Shown here piece by piece: positions 53,136 to 59,492 of a stretch of DNA of 59,492 nt. Origin of the DNA: Chitinophagaceae bacterium UBA1946 (GTDB taxonomy: Bacteria > Bacteroidota > Bacteroidia > Chitinophagales > Chitinophagaceae); assembly GCA_002336815.1 (NCBI GenBank), contig DDEU01000061.1, positions 33,502 to 92,993 of the forward strand, given 5' to 3'. A program made the translations under genes and the position numbers. The notes under the pieces are model-generated. The model made no database searches and was not told the DNA's origin. It saw nothing but the letters and a program-made list of their open reading frames with translations. How positions within the stretch are numbered: the stretch's first letter is position 1; each line of letters opens with the position of its first letter.

Positions 53136-54302
53136 ATGAAAGTATTGTGGCTTGCAAGCTGGTTTCCCAACAGAACGGCGCCATTCAACGGCGATTTTAT
53201 CGAGCGCCATGCCATTGCGGCGGCTGCGTTTATTGAACAGTTGTTTGTAGTGGCAGTTGTAAAAGACGATGCGATGGAAAAGGGAAGCGTTGAAATTGTA
53301 AAAAAGCAGGAAGGCAACCTTACAGTGTACACCGTGTATTATAGTAAAGGAAAATTCAGCCCCGCAGAAAAACTCCTGTCTTTTAGAAAATATTTTTCAC
53401 TGCAAAAAAAAATATACCGGCAGATAGAACAGGAATATGGGCGGCCGGATATAGTGCATGTGCAGGTGCCTATGAAAGGCGGGCTGTTTGCACAATACCT
53501 CGAAAGAAAATACAGGATACCCTACATCGTTACAGAGCATTGGGCCGCCTACGATCCTTTGTGCAGGCCGAACATACTCAACTACGGAAAAACCTTTATA
53601 CGGCTCAACAACCTCGTACTAAAGGGCGCAGCATTGGTGCTTCCTGTAAGCGACTACCTCGGGGGGATCATCAATGACCATTTTGTAAAGATCCGGTACA
53701 CTGTTGTTCCAAACGTAGTGAATACTGAATTGTTTTTTCCTGGTCCAAAAAGCGATTCAGCCTTGCTGCAGTTGATCCATGCTTCTACCATGGGCTATCA
53801 AAAAAACATGGAGGCCGTGGTGGAAGCACTTGCCTTGTGGAAACAGCAGGGCGGCGCATTTGAATTGAATTGCTATGGGCCGGTAAACCTCGCATTGGAA
53901 AAAATGGTGCAGCAGCATTCATTGCAACAGCAGGTTTTTTTTCACGGCGAAGTAGTACAACCAGTGTTAGCCAGGGCCATGCAGCAAGCCGACGCATTGA
54001 TATTATACTCACGCTACGAAACATTTGGTTGTGTACTGATTGAGGCCAATGCCTGTGGGGTACCCGTGATAGTGAGTGACCTTCCTGTATTTCATGAGTT
54101 TATTAAAGAAGGGGTGAATGGTGTTTTTGTAAAACAGGATGATCCTGCAGCATTGGCCGCTGCACTGGAAAAATTTGCCCCATCAAAAAGCAGTTTCGAT
54201 CAACGGGCAATTGCCAACAGCACCAAAGAGCGTTTTGGATATCAAACAGTAGGAAAGCAGATAAGCGATATGTACCGCTCCGTGCTCAGTAACAACCATT
54301 GA
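53136..54302 (+). CDS. GT4 family glycosyltransferase
   Basis: This 388-residue protein is a GT-B fold glycosyltransferase. The N-terminal half (WLASWFPNRTAPFNGDFIER, VTEHWAAYDP) and the donor-binding half (LIHASTMGYQKNMEAVVEAL, YSRYETFGCVLIEANACGVP) match the GT4 retaining family. The ETFG..EANACG segment contains the Glu pair that contacts the nucleotide-sugar. It probably adds a sugar to a polysaccharide or lipid carrier in the cytoplasm. Neighbours on the opposite strand are a second glycosyltransferase and a flippase, so an exopolysaccharide or O-unit role is likely. Confidence 0.88.
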   Translation: MKVLWLASWFPNRTAPFNGDFIERHAIAAAAFIEQLFVVAVVKDDAMEKGSVEIVKKQEGNLTVYTVYYSKGKFSPAEKLLSFRKYFSLQKKIYRQIEQEYGRPDIVHVQVPMKGGLFAQYLERKYRIPYIVTEHWAAYDPLCRPNILNYGKTFIRLNNLVLKGAALVLPVSDYLGGIINDHFVKIRYTVVPNVVNTELFFPGPKSDSALLQLIHASTMGYQKNMEAVVEALALWKQQGGAFELNCYGPVNLALEKMVQQHSLQQQVFFHGEVVQPVLARAMQQADALILYSRYETFGCVLIEANACGVPVIVSDLPVFHEFIKEGVNGVFVKQDDPAALAAALEKFAPSKSSFDQRAIANSTKERFGYQTVGKQISDMYRSVLSNNH

Positions 54303-54306
54303 CCTT

Positions 54307-55302
54307 TTAATGTGGGATCTTATCCATCACAGTTGAAAGAAAAAATCCCTGCCTGATCCTTTCACCTAATTGCATGGCCTGCCGGTTCATTGTCTCATAT
54401 TCGATTGCAGAAATGGCCTTGATCTTCCCGGGAATTTCGCTGATGGAATTGATGGTAAAACCGATATGCTGTTGCTGCACAAAATCAGCCAGTGCACTTT
54501 CCCGCCAAACGATCACGGGCAGACCGGCAGCGAGGTACAGTGAAAATTTATGCGGATTGTTCCACCGCAAATACTCATCGCATTGTTCCAAATGATCTCC
54601 GTCCCACACCAGGCCAAAGCTTCCTTCTAATGCGGAAGGCAGTTCCGAAGGTTGAATGATGCCTTTGTGTACAAATGCCTGCTGGTTGTTGCCGGCTTCA
54701 TATCCTGCACCATATACATTGAACTGGCATTCTTTTACCGTACCAAGGCCGTAGACAAAACCCGCCTTTGCAATATTACCTGCGTAACAAACAGAAGCTG
54801 ATAATTGCCGGGGCTGCGGACTTCCACCAACAGGATAGTCAAAAACATCGATGGAGAATATTGTTGCAGCAGGAAGATATTGCCGTAGTTTTTTATTCAT
54901 TGCCTCATTGTGCCCGATGATAAAACTGAATTGCTGCAGCAGATTGATCTCATTTTTAAAAAGCACTTCATCTTTGTCACGGATACCATCCAGGTCAATG
55001 ATAAGCGCCACCGTTTGTATGCCTCTCCATTTTAAAATGCGCAACAGAAATTGATAGGCCGTTGCCAGCAGGGGAAAATGGAAACCCACGATGCTGTTCC
55101 GGGGTATAGAAAACGCCAGTTGAAATGATTTCACCAGCCGCTTCATTTTTATTAACCGTGATCCTTCTGTTGTATCCCGGAATTGCAGAGCCTGGAATCC
55201 TTTCGCCAATAATATTTTTTCATTGTCCTTCCTCACCACAGCAGCATTGAACTGTGTATTGTCGTACGCTTCGGCGAGATAATATTTAGCAACGGTCTTC
55301 AA
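54307..55302 (-). CDS. Glycosyltransferase, galactofuranosyltransferase-like
   Basis: This 331-residue protein has the two-domain pattern of small GT-B sugar transferases such as WbbI-type galactofuranosyltransferases: IIDLDGIRDKDEVLFKNEIN, FIIGHNEAMNKKLRQYLP, FGLVWDGDHLEQCDEYLRWN and HKFSLYLAAGLPVIVW. The acceptor and donor cannot be read. It overlaps the flippase gene by four bases and is translated in the same direction, so the two form an operon. Confidence 0.75.
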   Translation of the reverse strand: MKTVAKYYLAEAYDNTQFNAAVVRKDNEKILLAKGFQALQFRDTTEGSRLIKMKRLVKSFQLAFSIPRNSIVGFHFPLLATAYQFLLRILKWRGIQTVALIIDLDGIRDKDEVLFKNEINLLQQFSFIIGHNEAMNKKLRQYLPAATIFSIDVFDYPVGGSPQPRQLSASVCYAGNIAKAGFVYGLGTVKECQFNVYGAGYEAGNNQQAFVHKGIIQPSELPSALEGSFGLVWDGDHLEQCDEYLRWNNPHKFSLYLAAGLPVIVWRESALADFVQQQHIGFTINSISEIPGKIKAISAIEYETMNRQAMQLGERIRQGFFLSTVMDKIPH

Positions 55303-56825
55303 TTGGCTGCAGGTTGATTTTTCAACAGGTTCTGTACATAATCTTTTATTGCTTTTACAACACTGTTCTTAAAAACAAGATGCTGCAGGCTTAGGTAAAG
55401 CACAATACAGGTCACAAGGGCTACGCATAGAACGGGCAGTGGTGTTACCAGCAGGTTCCTGCAAAGCAATACTACGGGGATGAAGAGCAGGCTTACCAAT
55501 ACCGTTTCCAGTACGATTGCAGGCTTTAACTGGAACCGGATCAGTTTGTAAGCCTGAACACCCGTGATCACTGTGATCAATAGCTCCGTAATACCTGTAG
55601 CATAAGCGGCTCCCTGCGCCGACAAAGAAGGGATCAGTAAAAAATTAAGCGACACACTGGTAATGCAACCTGCAACTACGGCCAGCAAAAATTTTCGCTC
55701 CTGTTTAAAGGGAACGAGGGTTTGAAAACAGAAAAGGTTGCTCAACCCGATCACCAGCGGTAAAAAGGCAAGCGTTCTCATCAGTGGAACTGCAGGCAAA
55801 AATCGTTCGCCGGCGATCACCACAATGATCTCCGGGGCCAGCACATACAATCCGCATCCGATGGGGATGCCTGCCACAATGATAAATTGAAGCAGCTTGC
55901 TCAGTTGTATCCGCACTTCTTCATTTTTTCCGCTGCTTACGAGATAAGACATCCTGGGCATCAGCACGGTGCCAAGTGCCATGATCATCACCAAAAATAT
56001 CTTTACCATTTTAAGCACCGTAGTATAATAGCCTACCACTTCGTTGTTATGGGTGATATGATTGAGGATGATGGTATCAAAATAAACATAGATGCTGATG
56101 GCGGAAGAGGTAAGAAAAAAATGCCATAGTGGTACCAGGTGTTTCTTCAGTTGAAACGCCTGCCGGCTAAAATGATTTTCCTTTAATAATTTTCCGGCGT
56201 TGATCAACGCTATCACCAGCATCCCTGCGGAAAAGATGCCGAAATAAATCACCTGGTCCTGTTCGCTTTTTACCAGTACAAAAAAAGCCGCCAGCATCAA
56301 TATCCTTACCAGTATGGTTCTTACAGCGGCAAACCTGAAATGCTCCATCCCCTGTATATACCAGTCGAATGAAAAGGAACTTACCAGGATATTTGCCATA
56401 CCCAGCGTGTACAGTAACGGTGCACCTAACCAGCTTTTAAAACTGAAGCCTATAAAGAACAGGGTAGACAAAACCGCAAATAGGCTTTGCAGTACGATCA
56501 GTTCCCTGATGAGTGCAGCCCTTTTTACCGCATCATGCCTGGCAATGGCGATCTCTCTTACTGCGTAAAACGGGATGCCGAAGGCAGCGAGGATCATGAA
56601 TACCTGTGATAGAAAATCTATATAATTTACCTTCCCAAGGTTGTCGGGGCCCAGCACCCTTGTGATATAAGGATAAGTAACCAGTGGCAGTAAAACCTGC
56701 GTGGCGGAAAGCAGTAACTGGTAAACAAATTTGTTTTTGAGTGAGCCCAATGAGTTTGATTGAAAGTGGCGTAAATTATTGATTCTATTTTGATAATTGT
56801 AAAAAATCCATCTGTCGTTTGCCAC
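55299..56825 (-). CDS. Polysaccharide/oligosaccharide flippase (Wzx-like)
   Basis: This 508-residue protein has about 12-14 predicted membrane helices. It begins in the core with FVYQLLLSATQVLLPLVTYP and YITRVLGPDNLGKVNYIDF, the MATE-like signature of Wzx/RfbX flippases that move lipid-linked oligosaccharides across the inner membrane. Its 3' end overlaps the start of the glycosyltransferase gene (55302) by four bases. The start shown is GTG at 56825 after an A-rich stretch; a TTG at 56750 would fit the family length better. The divergent holA promoter lies only about 30 bases away. Confidence 0.85.
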   Translation of the reverse strand: MANDRWIFYNYQNRINNLRHFQSNSLGSLKNKFVYQLLLSATQVLLPLVTYPYITRVLGPDNLGKVNYIDFLSQVFMILAAFGIPFYAVREIAIARHDAVKRAALIRELIVLQSLFAVLSTLFFIGFSFKSWLGAPLLYTLGMANILVSSFSFDWYIQGMEHFRFAAVRTILVRILMLAAFFVLVKSEQDQVIYFGIFSAGMLVIALINAGKLLKENHFSRQAFQLKKHLVPLWHFFLTSSAISIYVYFDTIILNHITHNNEVVGYYTTVLKMVKIFLVMIMALGTVLMPRMSYLVSSGKNEEVRIQLSKLLQFIIVAGIPIGCGLYVLAPEIIVVIAGERFLPAVPLMRTLAFLPLVIGLSNLFCFQTLVPFKQERKFLLAVVAGCITSVSLNFLLIPSLSAQGAAYATGITELLITVITGVQAYKLIRFQLKPAIVLETVLVSLLFIPVVLLCRNLLVTPLPVLCVALVTCIVLYLSLQHLVFKNSVVKAIKDYVQNLLKNQPAAN

Positions 56826-56853
56826 TTCCTTTTTTATTTCTGTTGCAGTAGCT

Positions 56854-56861
56854 TAATTTTG
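56854..56861 (+). promoter_or_regulatory. -7 box (TAATTTTG) of holA
   Basis: An exact TAnnTTTG match four bases before the ATG at 56866. Transcription would begin at or just before the start codon, a leaderless or near-leaderless arrangement. Confidence 0.5.
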
Positions 56862-56865
56862 GCGC

Positions 56866-57864
56866 ATGTCTGCAGAAAAAATTATAGGCGACTGGAAGAA
56901 AAATATCTTTAAGCCATTGTATTGGCTGGAAGGAGAGGAGGATTATTACATCGACCTGGTGATGAACTATGCCGAGCATAAAATACTGAATGAAAGTGAG
57001 GCTGGCTTTAACCTCAGTGTATTTTATGGTAAGGATGCTGTTTGGAGCGATGTGGTGAATGCCTGCATGCGGTACCCGATGTTTGCCGATAAACAGGTAG
57101 TGCTGCTGAAGGAAGCCCAGCAAATGAAAGACATTGAAAGGCTGGATGCCTACATCGAAAATCCCCTTGCCTCCACCATTTTCGTGGTGAGTTACAAAGA
57201 AAAAGCACTCGATAAGCGCACCAAGCTCTATAAAACCATCAAAAAGGATGGGGAAGTGTTCACTTCCGAAAAGATCAGGGATTACAAGATGGTGGAGTGG
57301 GTAAAAGATTACATCGGCCAGCAGCAATTTGAAATGAATCCCAAAGCAATTGCCCTGCTGGTAGAATTTGTGGGCAACGACCTGAGCAGGGTAACCAATG
57401 AAATTGAAAAGATCACGGTGAATTTGGGCAGCCGCAAAACCATCACCGAAGATGATATTGAAAAATATGTAGGCATCAGCAAAGAGTACAATGCATTTGA
57501 ACTGCAAAATGCGCTGTCTTCGAAGGATCTTGCCAAAGCCATCCGGATCATCCAGTATTACGAAAGCAATCCCAAAGCTGCACCGATACAGTTGGTACTG
57601 CCCTCTCTCTATGGTTTCTTCAGCAAATTATACAGTGTATGCGGCATGGTAGATAAGAGCGAAGGCGCCATCAAGCACCTGTTTTATAACAATCCCTACG
57701 CTGCAAAAGAAGCACTTGCCACATTGCGGTTGTACGGCTACGAAGGGGTAGAGAAAGCCCTGCTGGTGCTACACGAATACAACCTGAAAAGTATCGGCAT
57801 CAACAGTACAAACGTAAGCGATGGCTCATTGATGAAAGAGATGGTGGTGAAGATTATGAGGTGA
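56866..57864 (+). CDS. holA: DNA polymerase III subunit delta
   Basis: This 332-residue protein is the delta subunit of the clamp loader. It shows PLYWLEGEEDYYIDLVMNYA at the N-terminus, MFADKQVVLLKEAQQMKDIE, LLVEFVGNDLSRVTNEIEKI and the C-terminal oligomerisation region (QLVLPSLYGFFSKLYSVCG). It opens the sliding clamp ring so that it can be placed on DNA. Length and domains are normal. Convergent with ribF, separated by repeat DNA. Confidence 0.92.
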   Translation: MSAEKIIGDWKKNIFKPLYWLEGEEDYYIDLVMNYAEHKILNESEAGFNLSVFYGKDAVWSDVVNACMRYPMFADKQVVLLKEAQQMKDIERLDAYIENPLASTIFVVSYKEKALDKRTKLYKTIKKDGEVFTSEKIRDYKMVEWVKDYIGQQQFEMNPKAIALLVEFVGNDLSRVTNEIEKITVNLGSRKTITEDDIEKYVGISKEYNAFELQNALSSKDLAKAIRIIQYYESNPKAAPIQLVLPSLYGFFSKLYSVCGMVDKSEGAIKHLFYNNPYAAKEALATLRLYGYEGVEKALLVLHEYNLKSIGINSTNVSDGSLMKEMVVKIMR

Positions 57865-57985
57865 AGAGAAGGGTTGAAAAGTTGAAAGGTGGAAGGGTTG
57901 AAAAGTTGAAAGGTTAAAGAGTTGAAAAGAAGAAAAGTGGAAAAAGTGAAAGGGGTTGATAAGGTTGAAGCGTTGAAAAGGTTAA
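57865..57985 (+). repeat. GTTGAAAAGTTGAAAGG tandem repeat just after holA
   Basis: A purine-rich run starts right after the holA stop with degenerate units GTTGAAAAGTTGAAAGG and GGTTAAAGAGTTGAAAAG over about 120 bases. It reads in the holA direction and has no coding function. Confidence 0.75.
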
Positions 57986-58008
57986 TGGCTACGGCTTGGT
58001 TAAGCTCT

Positions 58009-58068
58009 CTAACTCATAACTCATAACTCATAACTTATAACTCATAACTTATAACTCATAATTCAAAA
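58009..58068 (-). repeat. AACTCATAACTTAT tandem repeat entering the ribF 3' end
   Basis: About seven units of the type AACTCATAACTTAT lie head to tail. The last codons of ribF and its stop codon (58049-58068) lie inside the repeat. Read leftward it is GAGTTATAAGTTATGAG, the same family as the repeat at 4812-4894. Confidence 0.78.
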
Positions 58069-59005
58069 CTTCAGCAGCCTGCAGTTTATCCTTCGCCAGT
58101 TGCTCTTTCAACTCATCCAGTCCATTGAATTTTTGCTCGCTTCTAAGGCGTTTTTTGATATAAACGGTCAGCGCTTGTCCATAGATCTCTTTGTCAAAAT
58201 CAAAAATATTTACTTCGATCATCCTGTTGATACCTTCCACAGTTGGCCGTACCCCAATATTCATCATGCCGCCATAGCGGGTTTCAACCGCAGGCTCCGA
58301 TTCACTGTGCAGTACTACTTCCACTGCATACACACCGTTGCCGGGGATCAGTTTTTTTTCTTCATTGACGAACAGGTTGGCGGTTGGATAGCCGATCGTT
58401 CTGCCCAGTTTATTTCCTTCCACCACGGTGCCGCTGAAAAAATAGGCATGGCCAAGGTATTCATTGGCGGTGTCGATATTTCCTTTTTGCAAAGCCTGGC
58501 GGATGATGGTAGAACTAATCGTATTGTTTTCCAGCATAAACCCCGGGATCTCTTTTACCTGGTAATTGAACCATTTGGCTTTTTCTTCCAGCAATGCAAA
58601 ATCACCACTGCGGCTTTTGCCAAACCGGTGGTCATGGCCAATGATGATGGTATGCGGCTGAAATCGTTTCACCAAAAAACGCTGGATATAGTCTTCGGCG
58701 GATTGTAAAGAAAATTCTTCTGTAAAGGGCGTTACCACCAGGTGATTGATCCCGTACTGCTCAAGTAGTGAAATTTTTTCCTGTAAGGAATTCAGCAAAA
58801 ATAATTCTGTTTGCCGCATGGCGATCACCTGCCGCGGATGCGGATGAAAAGTGATGATGACAGTTTCGCCATTGATCTGCCTGGCTTCATCCAGCATTAA
58901 CTGTATGATCTGCTGGTGACCTTTATGAACACCGTCAAACGTACCAATAGTTACAACGGCATTTCTAAAAGCGGGCAGGTTATTGATGTCTGTATGTACT
59001 GTCAT
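58049..59005 (-). CDS. ribF: Bifunctional riboflavin kinase/FMN adenylyltransferase
   Basis: This 318-residue protein starts at MTVHTDINNLPAFRN; a TTG five codons upstream overlaps the promoter box. The N-terminal adenylyltransferase domain has GTFDGVHKGHQQII and VIGHDHRFGKSRSGD. The C-terminal flavokinase domain has GRTIGYPTANL and MNIGVRPTVEG. It converts riboflavin to FMN and then to FAD in the cytoplasm. The last residues (EVLNYEL) and the stop are written in the tandem repeat at 58009-58068, so the natural C-terminus may have been replaced. Confidence 0.92.
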   Translation of the reverse strand: MTVHTDINNLPAFRNAVVTIGTFDGVHKGHQQIIQLMLDEARQINGETVIITFHPHPRQVIAMRQTELFLLNSLQEKISLLEQYGINHLVVTPFTEEFSLQSAEDYIQRFLVKRFQPHTIIIGHDHRFGKSRSGDFALLEEKAKWFNYQVKEIPGFMLENNTISSTIIRQALQKGNIDTANEYLGHAYFFSGTVVEGNKLGRTIGYPTANLFVNEEKKLIPGNGVYAVEVVLHSESEPAVETRYGGMMNIGVRPTVEGINRMIEVNIFDFDKEIYGQALTVYIKKRLRSEQKFNGLDELKEQLAKDKLQAAEVLNYEL

Positions 59006-59017
59006 ATAAAAGAGGTG

Positions 59018-59025
59018 CAAAACTA
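59018..59025 (-). promoter_or_regulatory. -7 box (TAGTTTTG, reverse strand) of ribF
   Basis: CAAAACTA on the plus strand reads TAGTTTTG leftward, an exact TAnnTTTG match 12 bases before the ribF ATG. It overlaps the rejected upstream TTG start. Confidence 0.5.
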
Positions 59026-59083
59026 ATTGATAATTTGTTACGATGGATTGATTAATTGGGTTGTAAATTGCCGGTTTAACACA

Positions 59084-59213
59084 ATGTTTCTTGTTTCTTG
59101 TTGCTCGTTTGGGAAACTCCCAGGCAAATAATGGGTTGCCAAATTATGAGGAATCCAAAACGAGTAACGAATAACAAAAAACAAGAAACGGGTAACGATT
59201 TAACGAGTAACAA
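59084..59213. repeat. Inverted repeat-like region upstream of purM
   Basis: A left arm rich in TTTCTTGTTTCTTGTTGCTCG (59087-59110) and a right arm rich in AACGAGTAACGAATAAC and CAAGAAACGGGTAACG (59157-59213) are roughly inverted copies. The right arm is itself a tandem run of GAGTAAC / GGTAACG units that ends just before the purM ATG. Confidence 0.5.
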
Positions 59214-59215
59214 CT

Positions 59216-59492
59216 ATGTCCTTATACAACAAAAGAGGTGTCTCCGCACAAAAAGAAGAAGTACATGCTGCCGTTCAAAATCTCGATCAGGGACTGTTCC
59301 CCCATGCTTTTTGTAAAATTTATCCTGATTATTTAGCCGGCGATGCTGATTTTGTAAACGTGATGCATGCAGATGGCGCCGGAACCAAAAGTATCCTGGC
59401 ATACCTGTACTGGAAAGAGACCGGTGACATCAGTGTTTGGAAAGGCATTGCGCAGGATGCCATCGTGATGAACCTGGATGACCTGCTTTGTG
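59216..59492 (+). CDS. purM: Phosphoribosylformylglycinamidine cyclo-ligase, 5' part
   Basis: The window ends inside this gene after 92 codons. The visible part starts MSLYNKRGVSAQKEEVHAA and includes HADGAGTKSILAYLYWKETG and WKGIAQDAIVMNLDDLLC, the ATP-binding and dimer region of PurM in Bacteroidota. It closes the imidazole ring to make AIR in purine synthesis. The remaining three quarters lie outside the window. A tandem repeat directly precedes the start codon. Confidence 0.88.
   Translation, partial: MSLYNKRGVSAQKEEVHAAVQNLDQGLFPHAFCKIYPDYLAGDADFVNVMHADGAGTKSILAYLYWKETGDISVWKGIAQDAIVMNLDDLLC

Noticed and set aside
56785..57507. Open frame of 240 codons antisense to holA
   Set aside because: HolA is well supported in the sense direction; the antisense product has no recognised domain.
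58009..58068. Possible CRISPR array
   Set aside because: The repeats are short, adjoining and degenerate, with no unique spacers, and no cas gene is near. The same holds for 4812-4894.
1..59492. tRNA or rRNA genes
   Set aside because: The intergenic regions were read for cloverleaf-like sequence and rRNA signatures and none was found; a covariance-model scan was not possible.

Overview
The window is chromosomal DNA of a Bacteroidota bacterium, most likely of the Chitinophagaceae or a close relative. Three things support this: secreted proteins carrying type IX secretion (T9SS) sorting domains of type A and type B plus a PorP/SprF protein; a serine-palmitoyltransferase-like enzyme, a PafA phosphatase and the OstA-like/MlaD/amidase/LptD gene neighbourhood; and -7 promoter boxes of the form TAnnTTTG close to start codons. 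No rRNA, tRNA, CRISPR array, phage or intact insertion sequence was seen. The placement is by eye, without database searches.

Layout. 1-7.6 kb: 3' end of lepA, a shared terminator, a Cys-rich membrane protein, an ECF sigma factor with its probable membrane anti-sigma, an NTF2-like protein, a DUF1761 protein and three envelope proteins, two of them paralogous. 8-24.5 kb: a surface-protein island with a 1365-residue propeller/lipase-like protein, a 2495-residue T9SS type B protein, a YadA-head/S74-chaperone protein, a C1q-like protein and a T9SS type A protein. 24.8-28.4 kb: a ClpP-like protein and an apparent operon of a beta-barrel protein with TssN-like and TssO-like proteins (type VI secretion membrane components), with no other type VI genes in view. 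28.5-39.6 kb: M13 peptidase, lipoproteins, a frameshifted T9SS protein, serine palmitoyltransferase, PafA, a secreted phospholipase D-like protein and a glutamine-amidotransferase-like hydrolase. 39.8-44.4 kb: PorP/SprF, mutarotase, a small basic secreted protein, the NAD(P)HX repair enzyme and a small barrel. 44.5-51.6 kb: outer-membrane biogenesis (OstA-like, MlaD, amidase, LptD). 51.6-59.5 kb: Kir channel, a methyltransferase remnant, two glycosyltransferases, a flippase, holA, ribF and the 5' end of purM.

How the genes work together: much of the window builds or decorates the envelope. Housekeeping genes (lepA, holA, ribF, purM, nnr) are scattered among them. The least explained signals are degenerate tandem repeats that begin at or just after stop codons and read in the direction of the preceding gene, the TssN/TssO-like operon, a lipase-like domain lacking its nucleophile serine, and a pair of palindrome-bounded repeats near 31.3 kb.
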